A DNA stretch of 64,000 bases from Doris montereyensis (lineage: Eukaryota; Mollusca; Gastropoda; Nudibranchia; Dorididae), in NCBI GenBank assembly GCA_037039925.1, contig JAXRKP010001671.1, positions 33,501-97,500 on the forward strand, in the 5' to 3' direction. Positions 34,770-47,753 of this stretch are shown one piece after another. Made by a program: the position numbers and the translations under genes. Each line of letters starts with the position of its first letter. The stretch's first letter is position 1. The notes under the pieces were generated by a model. The model did not search any database. It was not told the origin of the DNA and saw nothing but the letters and a program-made list of their open reading frames with translations.

Positions 34770-36190
34770 AAAATGAGACAAATCTATCATACTATTACTA
34801 GTGGATAGAGCAGTTCATTTCTGTCACAATGATATGAAAAAAAAAAGCTCAGTATGATTATTTGAATTTATACACATTTTTTAGAAATGATACAGGCCTA
34901 TCTTTCAACACAAAAGCCAAAAATATTATCTAAGGTATGGCAAGTTGGTACTCACTTTGATTGTCACAATCAATGCTATCAAAAAATCGTATTTGAGTAT
35001 CCATTGTGAATATTGCCTTAGATCGTCCGGAAAATACAGGACATATTTCGCGCATCTATTATCAAAAGGCACCATCTCAAAATGAGTAAAAGGTGCTGGT
35101 GCACTTGAAACAGTGTCAATAAGTAGTTGAGAGCCTCTCAATGTTTTGTGATGCAATTAACAAATAACAGAAAAAGAAGAGAAAAATATGTTTTTCTCAA
35201 AATGTCAGTTTTTTTGGTTTATTATTTCCTATCTACGTTTTTATTTCTCAAGGTATCTTCATGAAATTTGGTATTAATGATGACTGGGGAAAACAAAGAA
35301 ATGATCAGATGCCTTTTTTGATATGTATTATTACTGAACATGAAAAAGACAATGCATGGCAATTTGTAAACAAGATGATAACCTGTCCTTCAATTTAACG
35401 AGTAGAGAATAAACTATAAAACAAGTAACACAATTTAAATACCTTGGCGCAATCATAACAAAGAACTGCAAAGACACCACACCCGAAATAAGGCGAAGGA
35501 TAGCAATAGCAAAATAAACATTGCATAATATTAAGGCTGTTGTCTCCAATTCAAAACTGAAAACCACATGAAAATGCAGACAGCGCAGACATGTCTTTTC
35601 CACACCATTATTTATATGCACGCGAAACGTGGATGTAGATGCACAATGTCGTAAATGTTTAGAAGCATTTGAAATGTGGATATATAATAGAAGAATATTG
35701 AAAATCCCTGGACAGCAAAAGTAACAAACATGGAAGTTCTTGTGAAAATTGGAAAAGAAAGAACTCATGAAGAACATCAAGACAAGGCAAATGAGATTTT
35801 TTGGTTATGTGTGAAGGAGACAAGATGGACTAGAAAAACTAGCAACTAGCAGTGCAACATCTGGATTCATAGAGGGGATGAACTCGTGGCACACACGTAA
35901 TGCCAATGGCGTTAAGAGAAAACACGTCTGATATAACTACCAACTCGGATTTTACAAGAAGCACTGAACACAGAACAACATGGAGAGGGATAGTCGGCAA
36001 CGTGTTGAATAACCCAAACCACAAATGATGATTATAATTATATTATAGTTTTGGAAAAATTGAATTTTTTCTATAACTACAATATTTTTGTATATTTTTG
36101 GTTCTCATGTTATTTTCAAAAATTCATAACAACAAAACTTGCAAATAGTAAAAAAAATCTGATGTGATCAAATTTAGATATAATTGTATA
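34770..36190. repeat. AT-rich dispersed element, interrupted by an RTE insertion
   Basis: The left part (to about 35335) and the right part (from about 36030) together match, in order, the reverse complement of 49352-49745. The left part ends in GATCAGATG plus a T-run, and the right part starts with ATTATAGTTTTGGAAAAATT. In the 49-kb copy these are contiguous. The left section also resembles 36930-37060. Confidence 0.65.
35336..36030 (+). mobile_element. RTE-type LINE, 5'-truncated 3' end
   Basis: The plus strand reads VTQFKYLGAIITKNCKDTTP and EIRRRIAIAK, then (out of frame) LKIP-WTAKVTN and EVLVKIGKERTHEE. This is the typical C-terminal segment after the RT domain of RTE-type elements. The end is a short TGATGATTATAATTAT-like tail. 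It inserted into an AT-rich repeat whose two halves flank it. Confidence 0.8.
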
Positions 36191-36289
36191 GTGTAACCGT
36201 GTATCGTGAGCTTGAGAATTTTTATAAAAAGTAATGCAATGAAGACTGGTTAAAATAATAAAAACCCTGGCTGGGCCAGGTTTTCTTCA

Positions 36290-36690
36290 GGACATTGCCC
36301 TCCAACTCTAAGGAAAGGAAAGTGCATCTAGCAAAGTTTGTTCAACTTCAAGGCTATCTTCCATAGAGCTGGAGCTTATCCTGCTGTATCTAGGGCATAA
36401 ACATAAAGCAGAACAGGTGATAATAACAAATATCACATCCTGAGCAGGACAATAGTCTGACATGGTTTTTTTCTGCAACATTAATCACTAGTGCTAGTAC
36501 TAGTACTCAGTTGTACGTCTTGTATCCATTTTTGCACCTGGCTAGAGTAGGAGAATGCGTGTTACTATATACTAGTGTTACGTCTTTCCCAAAGAACACA
36601 GCGGCAGACTTAGCTTTGGTAGGATTTGAACCTGGGATTTAATCTGATCCCACGACACAGCAGCCCAACCACGCGGCCACTGAAGTTAAG
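36290..36690 (-). repeat. SINE family B copy (tRNA-Leu/Ser-like head)
   Basis: On the minus strand the head, at the high-coordinate end, reads GTGGCCGCGTGGTTGGGCTG, a good A-box context, followed by a GGTTCAAATCC-type B box. The body carries GCACCTGGCTAGAGTAGG-like sequence in plus-strand reading. Related copies lie at 40825-41135 and 52285-52580. Confidence 0.75.
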
Positions 36691-37092
36691 TAGTAATTTA
36701 GTTTAGTCGAAACGCTTACTTCTCTGAAAGAAAGTCACAATTTTTCTAATTTAAAAAATTCCACCTTGTGACTGATTGTAATCCGAAATTTACCTCTAAA
36801 TTTGATCTGAAATCAACCTCTAGTCTGAAACAATTTCTTGTTCCCTGACTGTCCCATTCCCATTATGATTTTTTCTTTTCGAGATTAGGGAAGAAGTGAG
36901 TCCAGAATGCCATTTTACCTAAAATTAAAGTGGGACAAATCTAGTTTATTGAATTATTGGATGGGCGATTCATTCCCTTCACATACCAAATACCATAATA
37001 CCAGAAAAGCAGTATTGATTCTTTGAATTTATATGATTTTTTTAGAAATAACACAGGCATAACTTTCTGTTGCATTTGCATTATATTTTTAT

Positions 37093-37265
37093 AAAAGTGA
37101 AGGATGACAATAATATTAATAATAATAAATTAAAAGCCCCATTGAACAAAAACTGACAAATACAGGAAAAAAATATTTGACCATCACAGGGATTGAACTC
37201 GCGACCTCTGCATTGGCAGCCATTTCCTCGCCATGAAAGGACAATACACTACCAGTATCAATCAC
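37093..37265 (-). repeat. SINE family D copy
   Basis: In minus-strand reading it contains ATGGCGAGGAAATGGCTGCC, a B-box-like GCGAGTTCAATCCCTG, and a body ending near ATTGTCATCCTTCAC. It aligns along its length with 58052-58229. Confidence 0.65.
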
Positions 37266-37289
37266 TATCAATTTTACTTATGTATATTG

Positions 37290-37450
37290 TAATGGGCATG
37301 GTATACTGAGTTGAAATACATTGTATGTATGTCCTTGTTTTTTTTTCTGCCGCTTCCAGTTGCCATTTCACAACGTTCAATTCAATATCAATAGGCTTTT
37401 TCATTTTTCAACAAATTTCTTTCAAGTTTCAAACTTATTTGATACTTTTG
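37290..37450. repeat. Fragment of the AT-rich dispersed element
   Basis: It shares GGGCATGGTATACTGAGTTG and ATAGGCTTTTTCATTTTTCA with 49352-49530 in the same orientation. Confidence 0.65.
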
Positions 37451-39041
37451 TAGCCTACCTGTTGGGACAGGCCATAGCAAAATTACAACTTTGATTTTTG
37501 ATGTCAAAGAAAACCATAGGCATGGCCTTCAATTGCTCCTTTCCTTATTTGCGACATGCTTTCTCTGGACGTGGATCATCAAAGTCTTTCCATTCCGCTG
37601 ACTGTCTTTAGACTTTTTGTCTCAGGATCCCAGAGAAAACCCAGGTTTTATTTCCAGCCATGATTCTATCTACTAAACATCTGTTTTCCAGTCTCTGGAA
37701 TCTATGGAGAAAATCCATCGAGCATCTGACTCTTGCATCCTATTAATCATAATTCTGTTTTGCCGGCCATTGTGCTCTTAGTGGCATGACTAAAAAAAGC
37801 TGTGTCATTCAATGCCTGTTCAATATTTTGATACAAAACTTTACATGGAATATTTAAAAGGATCGATGTGCATGAATATCCAGTTTCATAGTTATAGCTA
37901 AGCGACACGCATTTTATGGACATGGGAAACTTATGGACCTTGTATATATATAATGTAATACGCCTACATCATACTACTACTACATGTAAGTGTAGTAAGT
38001 ATGTACATGTATTTAACTCAGTCAAAGTCATAAAGTGTGAATTTGATCAATATAATATATATGTTTATTTTTGTACTTTTTAATCCAACTTTAACTTATA
38101 AAGATAAAATTTATTATTTTATAACAGTAAAAAAGTACAGAAAAGTAAAAGTAGTAATGTAAATGTAACGTATGTAACAATAGACATTAACAATTTTTAT
38201 TCAAATTCAAATATGCCCACATTACATTTACTATTTACAGTAGAGTACATTTCTGTTGCATTATTATAAATGTATCGTATCTCTGCACAATTCAAGTGAT
38301 TAAACTTATCGTCATCATAGTCATCATACTCAATCAATCTATGGGTAAGCTGGAAGAAATCTAATTAAATGTGTTGCTGGTTATGGATTGACTTGCTCCT
38401 TCTGTTCATTCATTGGCATTGGTGTACACAAACTTTATCCATTGGCAAGCCACATCGTGTCAATGTCATTCTTCTAGGGCATCTATGCCGATGCCATAGT
38501 GCATAGCTGCCTTTTCAAAGTTTTAGTTTTATTATATTTGCTAGATAAGACACATGTATTATCATCATGCATTATTATAGGCCTTGTTCTAATCTACTAC
38601 TATTGCTAACATTTTGGTACAGTCATAATGGGGACAAATTGGTCGAGTGGTTAAAAAAAAAGGCAAGAAAATTTACCCTATTTGCTCACTTGGACAACAT
38701 GGGTGAGTCTCACTGCATTTGAGTATAAGCCCGATGATACTACAATGATTTTCCTTTCTCTAAAGAAATTGGAGTGCCAGGTGTGACGTGACACCTTACA
38801 CTACAGTAAGTTAGTGCCTGCGCAGACAGCATGATTAAAAAATTAAAAAAAAAGATATAAGTGCTCTGATCACTGATGGTCACAGCGATTGTAAATATTA
38901 TTTGTTACATAACTCAATAATGCTTGCAGGGAAACGTAATATCAACACTACTGTTAATGTTAAGTTTTGTAATAATGATATTTTAACATCATACACATAT
39001 ATCATCCCATTAAACTGCTTCGTTTGATTTCTACACAGATG

Positions 39042-39077
<36 letters not shown>

Positions 39078-39270
39078 GTACTTTTTATGATTATAAAAAT
39101 CTATTTTTAATCACATTTTAAAAATAAAAACAAAAATCTACATACATGAGGTTGAGATTTTCTTCAAATGAGAAAAAATCTTCTTCAATCTATTTGCACT
39201 CACTTGTATGAACACAAAGATACTGGTACTGATAGTGATAGGTAACATTAGAGGAAAATAAAAAATAAAT
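37451..39270. other. Intergenic AT-rich stretch without recognised genes
   Basis: No conserved ORF is seen. It holds an (ATT)n microsatellite at about 39040-39077 and a TCATCATAGTCATCATAC tract near 38312. Confidence 0.6.
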
Positions 39271-39281
39271 GCTTCTAAATT

Positions 39282-39560
39282 GAGGGGAAACTCGGTAGAG
39301 CAGAGGTAGAGTGTCGGGTCTTTCAATCCAAAGGTTCTGGGTTCAAGCCTCACCAATGGTTGAAAAGTTTTCTCGAGAGTTTTTTAGTACAATCTACCCC
39401 CTAGTCCAGGTGGGTGGATCGACACCTAGTCCCATCGGAGACGGGCAATAAAAAGGAGGTCCTGTGTGCAGATCAAATCACTCTGTGCATGTTAAAAACC
39501 CCTTGGCTGTTTTACAGGGCAGTCCGGATAAACTTCAAAATGTTATGAGCCATTCCAATG
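39282..39560 (+). repeat. SINE family A copy
   Basis: The tRNA-like head (CGGTAGAGCAGAGGTAGAG, B box GGGTTCAAGCC) is at the 5' end on the plus strand. The body has GGTGGATCGACACCTAGTCC and GATCAAATCACTCTGTGCAT. Confidence 0.75.
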
Positions 39561-39589
39561 ACAACCTCTTGCAAGACGTATGCCTACTA

Positions 39590-40320
39590 GTAGTAGTAGA
39601 AGTCATTGGACATGGAAAGTTTTAAAAGTGACATTGTCAAATCAGAGATAACTAAGAGTAAGAGCCTCGAGGAAACTAGGACAGTTGAAACAAAAATTTC
39701 ACTAATTAATAAAATTATGGTCCAAATACTTAACAGACATGCCCCCTTGATTACAAAAAGTGTAACAGTGCGACCGGACATCAAATGGTTTTGTGATGAA
39801 ATACTAATCTCAAAGCGAAAGAGAAGAGCAGCCGAAAGAACTTGGCGGAAATCTAAGCTCGTCATTCACAAAGAACTATATATATATCAAAGCAAAAAAC
39901 GAAACAAATGGACTGATAAACAGAATGCAAACGTACATATACTAGTACCAGAGACAACATCGTTGAGCACAAGGGCAATAGCAAGGAACTTTTTAACATC
40001 ATAAATAGACTCATGAAACACGAACACCCATTATCTTCCTTACCATGACACGTAAATGACGAAGAATTAGCAAACAAACATATTCAATAAATATTTCGTT
40101 CACAAAATTGTCTGTCACCATTCGATCGGATCTTAAAAGACTGACACTGACAGTGACACCATTAAAACTAGTGGTACCGGTCGAAATTCATCACAACACC
40201 ACCACCACTTTCCTACTTTTTACCCGCATCTGTTGAGGAAATCGTCAATGATGCAGCAAACTTTGGAATATCCAATACAGATACAGATACGGATGGCCTG
40301 TTGCACTTGGTCACTTAGTT
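39590..40320 (+). mobile_element. CR1-like LINE fragment (linker between endonuclease and RT)
   Basis: The plus-strand ORF 39606-40004 contains ILNRHAPLITKSVTVRPDIK, then WFCDEILISKRKRRAAERTW. This is the conserved segment before the RT fingers of CR1-like pol proteins. After a frame break comes VNDEELANK and FGISNTDTDTDG-like sequence. No RT core is present, so it is truncated at both ends. Confidence 0.75.
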
Positions 40321-40824
40321 ACGTTAATACGTATACGGTTTGATCAAGTCCAAGTGTTTTTGTCATGAACTTCATGATGAGGTGGTGGCTAAACGTCCTT
40401 GGGTAATAATTGTGCGACCTTCGCCGGCCTCCCTTATTAAATTGTTTTACACTTAGTTAGACACATTATTATTACAGTATATCCTGATTATATTCGATAA
40501 AGGTACAAACTGATAAATATTTACTTTATTTTTTAAACTGGTTTTTACTATTTTATTTCTAGCTCCTCCTAGAGCCCTACTCCAATTTCTAATTTGGCAG
40601 TGGTCATATCAGTCGTTGTTATTGTTACTGATTTCTTCAGGCCAGTGGACACCTATGCTATGATGTAGTTTAGTTTTTAGAGCTACAGTGAACAGTTTTA
40701 TAATACATATATTATAGTGTGCTTCTTATACTTATAATAGTTATAATAGTAATATAGTTTAATAACATACATTGAGCAAAAGGCTGCTGATTTGTTATAA
40801 TGTACAATTTAAAAATCCCATTTC

Positions 40825-41135
40825 TAGTAAGTAAGTAAAGTTCTTCAAGTTCAAGGCCATTACGGCCCATAGAGCCAGAGCTTATCCTGGATTCTATAGC
40901 GTTAAGTAAAACAGGTGATAATAATCACCTCCTAGATAGGACGCTAATCTGTGGCAGTTTTTTATTCTCAAGCTAGTACTTGTACTCATTTGCACCTGGG
41001 TCAAGTGGGGAAAAATGTGTGTAACTGTAAAGTGTCTTTTCCACCAAGGAATACAACATCGGGCTTGACTTTGCCAAGATTTAAACCTGGGACCTCATGA
41101 TCCCAAGTCCGGCAGCCTAACCACTCAGCCACCAT
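40825..41135 (-). repeat. SINE family B copy (tRNA-Leu/Ser-like head)
   Basis: In minus-strand reading the head GTGGCTGAGTGGTTAGGCTG and the B box GGTTTAAATCTTGG are well preserved. The body includes a CACCTGGGTCAAGTGGGG segment when read on the plus strand. Confidence 0.8.
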
Positions 41136-41959
41136 ATTTCTAGTGTGCCATCCAAATCACTGAGTTACAGAGTTGAATATTTGCTTTTAATAAATAATAA
41201 CAGTGAGTGGATTTCAATGGTGTATATATTTATAAATCAACATAATTGTATAATATACATGTACAATAGATCTGTATGGTAAAAATCATGGCTTTCCTGG
41301 ATATCCTGTACAAATGTTTTATGTTTAAATTATTTCATATTATTGTAAAAAATAGGTACAATAAATGGTAGTCAGAGGAGAAAATACTTCCATCAAACTA
41401 AAAGTACCCTATAGATCTACATCACACTGTATCTACATCACACTGTGTGTTGTGTGTCCCATTAAAACTACTCTAAGTTGTAAGATACTTTATTTATAGC
41501 ACTTGGGATATTTTAGTACATGTATATTAAAAGTGTATAGCTTCTACTACTTCTAGCAATCAGTGCTAAGATGGAAACTGAGATAACTTAGTATTAATAT
41601 GTGTACATTTACAATGTGTGTTGCGCCTGATCAGCTGTGTTGTTTGTGTTCTGAGTGTGTGCTCTGCCTGAGTGATTGTTTTCGCCAACTTTTATGTGAC
41701 CTGTCTATTTATCTGGAATCTTTAACAGTTTGATTTTTAAACATTCTGGGATATTTTTGTGATATATATCGACATTTATGGAAAACGTGGTAGTCGAAGA
41801 CAACACAACACATATAATATAAACAATGCGTTTTGTCTTGGCGCTCTGGCCCTTGGCGCCGAGCAGGGTTATGACCCATCGAATTGTATTGCTGTTCCAA
41901 CAAGTGGGTCTTCACATGACACACAAAAGCACTCTCTAACCATGAATTTATTCAGGTCA

Positions 41960-44450
41960 CCCTTTTAAATGACAAATCACGTAAACCACACATGTTCCCA
42001 CCATCGTCGGTCACTCCACCTCCGCCTCAATCCCCGGTCCCCAACAACGACAATCGTCCCTATACAGAATACGACTCAGACACTAGAACTTTTAATCTCT
42101 AAAGACCATCTTACTTTTGCACCTTTTAACGCACGTTCTGTTTGCAACAAAGTGACGCTTTTATATGAATACTTTTTATTGACACAAACATTGACACCAT
42201 ATAATAACTGAGTTATGGCTAAATGACGACAACTGTAATCTTGCACTGAATGAACTTATACCAGTCGGTGTCTCGTTTATAAGGTCAGATCTGAAAACTG
42301 GTCATGGAGGTGGCGTGATACTGATTGTTATTTATAAAAGCAGTCTTGAATCAAAATCAAAAAGATCAGACGAAGTCTTTCGAACACGTCCATATTCAAT
42401 TAAAAAATAACACCGCCTGTTTTAATATTATCACCATCTATCGGCCGCTAAGGTCATAGGAGAACAAAGACAATATCAAAGATTTTATGGTTGAATTTGA
42501 ATCCTTTTTAATGGAACAGTCAATTTGCTGTGACAAACTGCATGTGATTGGGGACTTTTTAACAATATTAACATCCACATAGGCAACAACAATGAGTTTC
42601 AGCAGAAAATTCAATGAATTTTAACCAACGGGTAAATGCACCAACACATGAAAGTTGAACCATTTTTCTGATCATCATACCGTTTTCTTTCGTCTTAACT
42701 TTAGCAAACCAAAAGAAGTACGAAGAACTCTGAAATATCGGAACACAAAGAATATTAACATTGGACATTTAAACATGACATAAAAAAGTCTAACATTGCT
42801 GAGCACATCGACAATTTACATAACATCCAAGATAAATTAGTTTTTTAACACACCAATGATGAAAATATTGGACCTTTGCTAAAGAAGAAAACCCTTGACA
42901 CCGAACTAAGAACTTGACCAGGTTCTAATCTTAATTTTATTATATCTAAATTGAAAAGATTGTAGTGAAACTGAAACAGCTTCACAAGCATGTTACCATC
43001 AATAAGCTCTGTTTGGACTTCCAGTCTGCTTACCGATCCTGCCACAGCACTGAAACAGCACTATTACATGTACACAATGACGTTATCGGCCACCTCCAAG
43101 CTAACAGAACACCAACGTGTCGCTGTTGCTCCTCGGTCTAAGTGCAGCATTTGACACTGTCGATCACAAGATGCTTTTAAGGAGAATGAACCATCTCTTT
43201 GGAGTTACTGACGCAGCACTCGACTGGTTACCTGACAAACCGAAAGCAGCGAATCATCATCAATGATGTCCCTTCAAACCCGACCCTACTGAAATTCGGT
43301 GTTCCCCAGGGGTCAGTCCTCGGTCCTTATTTGTTCACTCTTTACACAGCACCCCTAATTACATCGCATGGAATCCAATACCATCTCTATGCTGAATATA
43401 CTCAGCTCTACCTACCACTGTCGTCAAATGACAGGAGGCAACACCAAAGACAATCGCCAAATGTGTGCTCAACACAAAATCATGGATAACTCTGAACAAA
43501 CTTAAGTTCAATGACAATGAGACTGAACTTATTGTGTTCAAGAAAAAGGCACTGAAACAATCATCAACGAACTATCCATCAACGACATTCTTATTCAAAA
43601 CTCTCTAGTTGTTAGGAATTTCTACTGTGACGAATTGTTAAATATGAACCACCACATTATGAAAGTATCTTAAACCATGCATTTCGTTCTCAAAAGTATA
43701 AGCCATATTAGAAACATCCTAGATGTTGAAACCTGCAAAATTTTCATAAATTCACTAGTATTAGTAACTAGTCATCTGCATTATTGCAATTCTCTTCTCT
43801 AATCTACCAGGGAGCTCACTGCATAGACTTCAGTTATTACGAAACAAGGCCGCAAGAATTGTGACGAAAATAAAAAAGCGAGATCGCATCAAACCTGTCC
43901 TGTAGTCTCTTCATTGGCTACTGGTGGAGAAGACAATTGAGTTTAAATTGCCGTGTCTTGTTTTTAAATGCATTTACCATAATGATGCCCTTGAGTATCT
44001 GAAGTCACTTATAATATAATGTTCATTGTCCAAGTCGGCAGCTTAGATCCTGTAATGTAATGTCTTATCACTTGATCGTAATATGTCAAAATCTAAATTT
44101 TTCGATCATGCCTTTACATTTTCTGGCCCCGCTGTCTGGAACTCTCTGTCTGTCACTAGTGTCATCTCATACACGAAATTCCAAATCACTCGACTCTTTC
44201 AAAAGATTATTGAAAAACAGAACTTTTTCTCTCTGCATTCTATACACTAAGTTGCATGCTTATGTGTGTTTTCGTCTTTTTGATGTATTATTAATTATCT
44301 TTCATTATCTAGGTATGTACTATAGTATCATTGTCTCCCTGGTTGAGTCATACTATTCCACATCAAACTGTCGTTGTAAAGCGTCTTTGAGCATATTTTT
44401 ATGGGTGTTGGCGCTATATAAATTTGAGTCATTATTATTATTATTATTAA
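41960..44450 (+). mobile_element. CR1-like LINE, near full length but degraded
   Basis: In order on the plus strand: FAPFNARSVCNK (endonuclease start); a GHGGGVILI-type segment; [60 protein letters not shown]; and YHLYAEYTQLYLP, where YADD is mutated to YAEY. The 3' end reads GGCGCTATATAAATTTGAGT, then (CATTATTATT)n, a typical 3' tail for this group. Multiple stops and frameshifts make it inactive. Confidence 0.88.
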
Positions 44451-44736
44451 TTACTAAAAATGGAGCAAAATCTGGCCTAGCCAGTCCCCTGACTGCACAA
44501 AAAAAGAAAAACGTCTAGGATAATCAGGAAACTGTTGATAATTGATCCATATTTAAATTAACATCTAATTAGTTTTTTTAAACAAAACTAAAACTATATT
44601 TATATTTAAAACAACACAATTCTCATCCGTGGAATATTTATCTGATAATAGTACTAGTACTAGTGATAGAAGTCATAAAATCAAAGTCACCAGATTTTGA
44701 CCATACAAGACATAGCCACACTAAACTAAACTAAAA

Positions 44737-45120
44737 TATAAAAGATGGATTCATAGTATAGTCTGTGTCCCAATAATACAAGTGCAAGCTCACTGATTGC
44801 ACGTCATTTATCCCGGCAGACCATTTTATTCAAAGTCCTCAGTTCCTGGGGGAGCATACAGTGCACAAGTCTGTTAGTTAGATTATTTTCACTAACACTC
44901 CCACAAGACCTTTCTCTACCTATAGCTGGGTACTCATTCACACCTGAGTCAAGTGAAGAAAGCAGAGTAAAGTACCTTTTCTAAGACTACTAAGAGTACA
45001 ACGTGGTGACCCCCCCCCCCCCCCCCCCAACCTGTGCCAGCCGTGGGGCTTAAACCAGTGTCGTCGTGATTAGAAGCTTACAACACTACAGTTCAGCTAC
45101 TTCTACTAACTAAACATGTA
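44737..45120 (-). repeat. SINE family C copy with long C-run
   Basis: One of the two most complete copies of the family. It contains a homopolymer of about 20 C at 45009-45029. The tRNA-like head is at the high-coordinate end in minus-strand reading (GTAGCTGAACTGTAGTG, then GGTTTAAGCCCC). Confidence 0.75.
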
Positions 45121-46230
45121 AACATAAGACTGACATAACAAAAATATTGTCAATATATCACAATGACAGTACCGGTCATTAAAAAGATATGGTCAATAAA
45201 TTAGCATGATATAATAGTATGACAAAATGGATGAAGGAGCAGTAATTATAAACAATAATATACATCATCCTTATACAGGTTTGAACTAATTAAATCAAAT
45301 TAAAAAAACAAACCTTAAAATATGAAAGTAATGGCGCTTTAAAAACAAGAAAAATAAAAATAATGAAGAGGGGAGGAAACACTGTAACACAGAGAGAAAT
45401 ATTTCTTCTTCTTGCATGCTGCATAAATACATTCGAAGGTCTATTTATAATAAAAGAATTATGAAAATATACATGAATGAAATGAAAGACAACTTGTGCC
45501 TTGAGAAAAAAATTTTGACAGTGGAATGTGATGATTTCAAATTCATAGAAATGACTGTACATGAGTTATTGCAAAATGGAACAAGGTAAAAATCGATTGC
45601 AGGTATAAAATCCAGTGACAAAACAATATACGTCATAAAATACTAAAATCAATGATTAATTAAATCAAATGACATCAAAAAAAAAAATTCCTTTGAAAAA
45701 ATTGAGACATATATCCATTTATACAATGAAATTATTTTCCATAAATAAGAAGGCACTTTTATTTTGAGAAAGAAAAAAAAGAGAATGACTCAAGTCATCT
45801 TCTAGTAATTGCCAGAAGGTAGGCTTACATACCATTGCTAGTAAGGCATACTATTATCTATGGGGAAGAAAAAGGCTTTAACTGAGAGTCAAAAGCATTA
45901 AACTTCCAGTGGAAATAACATGATCCAAAACTTCAACAGAGAGAGAGGTGGAAAAGAGACAATATGACACCTCAAACCCTTGCACCAAATGCAATACGAA
46001 GTCAAGTTCTGTAAAGCCATATGAGGTATCAAAGTGGCTGGCACACCCACAAGAACCTTCTTCTTCTACAATGTTGCTAAAATCCCAAAGAAAAGAAACA
46101 CTTTAAAATAAATGAGTCGGCAAAAATACAGCTATGAAAAAAAAAGAAAGAAAAAGTAAAACGTATACATTTGGCATTTTGGTTTGACACAAACGGATAC
46201 AACAGAAGCCTGGGTAGATATGTTTTGGAC
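45121..46230. other. Intergenic AT-rich stretch without recognised genes
   Basis: Short ORFs on the minus strand (for example 45290-45562) show no conserved motif and have the composition of AT-rich DNA. Confidence 0.55.
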
Positions 46231-46234
46231 CCCA

Positions 46235-46405
46235 AACCAAAAAGCTGGGTACCCATGCACACCTGAGTCAAGTGTAGAAAGTAGAGGGAAGTACCTTTCC
46301 TAAGAGCACAACGTTGTGAAAAAACCCCACCTGTGCCAGCCATGGGGCTTGAACCAGTGTAGTTGTGACTACAAGCTCACAGCATTACGGTTCAGCTACA
46401 ATGGC
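46235..46405 (-). repeat. SINE family C copy, truncated
   Basis: It starts at GCTGGGTACCCATGCACACC and runs into the tRNA-like head region (GCCATGGGGCTTGAACCAGT in plus-strand reading). Confidence 0.7.
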
Positions 46406-46589
46406 TCTACATCTACATTAAGTCAGGTTATAAAAATTGGTTTTTCTCAGCTACAATCAGTAAGAGCTTATGTTTCTGAGTACATTTTCCGAATACATGT
46501 GTAGTTTTCTCCTGAGTGCCAAGCACTCAATCAGGTCTACAAGGCAATTAGCATCAACACCAGCCATCATCAGGTGAAGTTTAGCTGCT

Positions 46590-46905
46590 GTGCGGGAGAC
46601 TTGGTAGTCCAAAGGTAAGGTGTCAGCATCTCAACCAAAAGGGAATGATGGGTTCGAGCCTCGTAACGGTTGAAAATCTTTTTTTTGAGTTTTTCGAAAA
46701 AAATCTACCCCTCCTAGTCCTGGTAAGTGGATTGGCACCTAATCCCATCAGGGGCGGACGATGAAAAGGAGGTCCCATGTGCAGATCACAACACTCTGTG
46801 TACGTTAAAGATCCCTTGGCTATTCACAAGGCAGTCTGGGAAAAAATCAAAGTCCTACCAAAAACTCAGAGATCACCTTAGTTGTGGATGAAGGTAAATC
46901 AAATC
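46590..46905 (+). repeat. SINE family A copy
   Basis: The clearest head of this family: TTGGTAGTCCAAAGGTAAGG (A-box context) and GGGTTCGAGCCTC (B box). The body follows with CCCATGTGCAGATCACAACA and ends in TCAAATCAA. Confidence 0.82.
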
Positions 46906-47511
46906 AAGACTGCACAGGCTAAATTCATAAGTCAAGTGACCTTCAAACATTTTTGCCCTGAGAAAGCTAAAGTTTTACTTTTACTTTCAAGATTTTGATG
47001 CCAGTTTTCAAAGGTTTGTTTTGAAAGGCATCCCAACGATTCGTAAAGACATAAAAATAATACATTATAAAAAAGACCCCAGGAAAATTTTCCTGGTTTG
47101 ATTTCTGTTCCATAATAATTGTTTGAATTCATTGCAAGTAAATGCACACACCTGATTAAAACTTAAAAAATTGCATTAATGTTATTAAATATTGCTGTCA
47201 ACTATTAACATTTGCAAATTTGAACATTTTTCATTTTCCTCATAAACATCTTCTTTAATTTCAATACATATGAAGATCTTTAAAACATTTCGTTTTCTTT
47301 TTTTATATTATTATTGATGTATCTTTTTTTTTAAGCACTTTCCTTGAATTTTGAACAAGTTGCCACCATACATTTCTCTTCTGACTATATAATAATCATA
47401 ATTTTGAACAGTTTCTCTTTCTTCAGATTATATTTTCCACTTTCTGTTATTGAACAAGAAATCATACCAAATCTCATTTTCAATTAACTTTCGGAGGTAA
47501 ACATGCATGCT

Positions 47512-47604
47512 ACGCTAAACGCATTGTCCAGTTGTGTAAACGGCTTTAGAATGATTATGCTAAATGCATTGTCCGGTTGTGTAAACAGCTTTAGAATGAT
47601 TATG
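47512..47604. repeat. 45-bp tandem duplication
   Basis: GCTAAACGCATTGTCC and GCTAAATGCATTGTCC start two units, at 47514 and 47559, with a shared tail GCTTTAGAATGATTATG. Confidence 0.9.
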
Positions 47605-47747
47605 AACAATCTTTTTGTGTTGTGAAATTAGAATGACAGAGGGATAATTAGATCTACTATTTAATTTGAGACAAAACTATTATTCTGGCATATCCAGTAG
47701 ACAAATTGAGGTAGAAGATTCCATAATTCAAGGGAAGAGACAATTCA

Positions 47748-47753
47748 TTTATT
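47748..47753 (-). promoter_or_regulatory. Candidate poly(A) signal of the MFSD9-like gene
   Basis: AATAAA on the minus strand about 280 bases past the stop codon of the transporter gene. It is a plausible position; use is not shown. Confidence 0.35.

Noticed and set aside
35331..35780. 149-codon minus-strand ORF
   Set aside because: It is antisense to the RTE 3' fragment, which reads as RTE protein on the plus strand.
29945..36030. The RTE fragments at 29945-31430 and 35336-36030 as one element split by the last SYNCRIP exon
   Set aside because: Their protein segments are almost contiguous in the RTE map and they share orientation. But the second fragment sits precisely inside an AT-rich repeat whose halves flank it, so it is an independent 5'-truncated insertion.
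41070..41135. Functional tRNA-Leu/Ser gene on the minus strand
   Set aside because: The head is tRNA-like, but it lacks a proper 3' acceptor and is followed by a body shared with two other copies, so it is a SINE.
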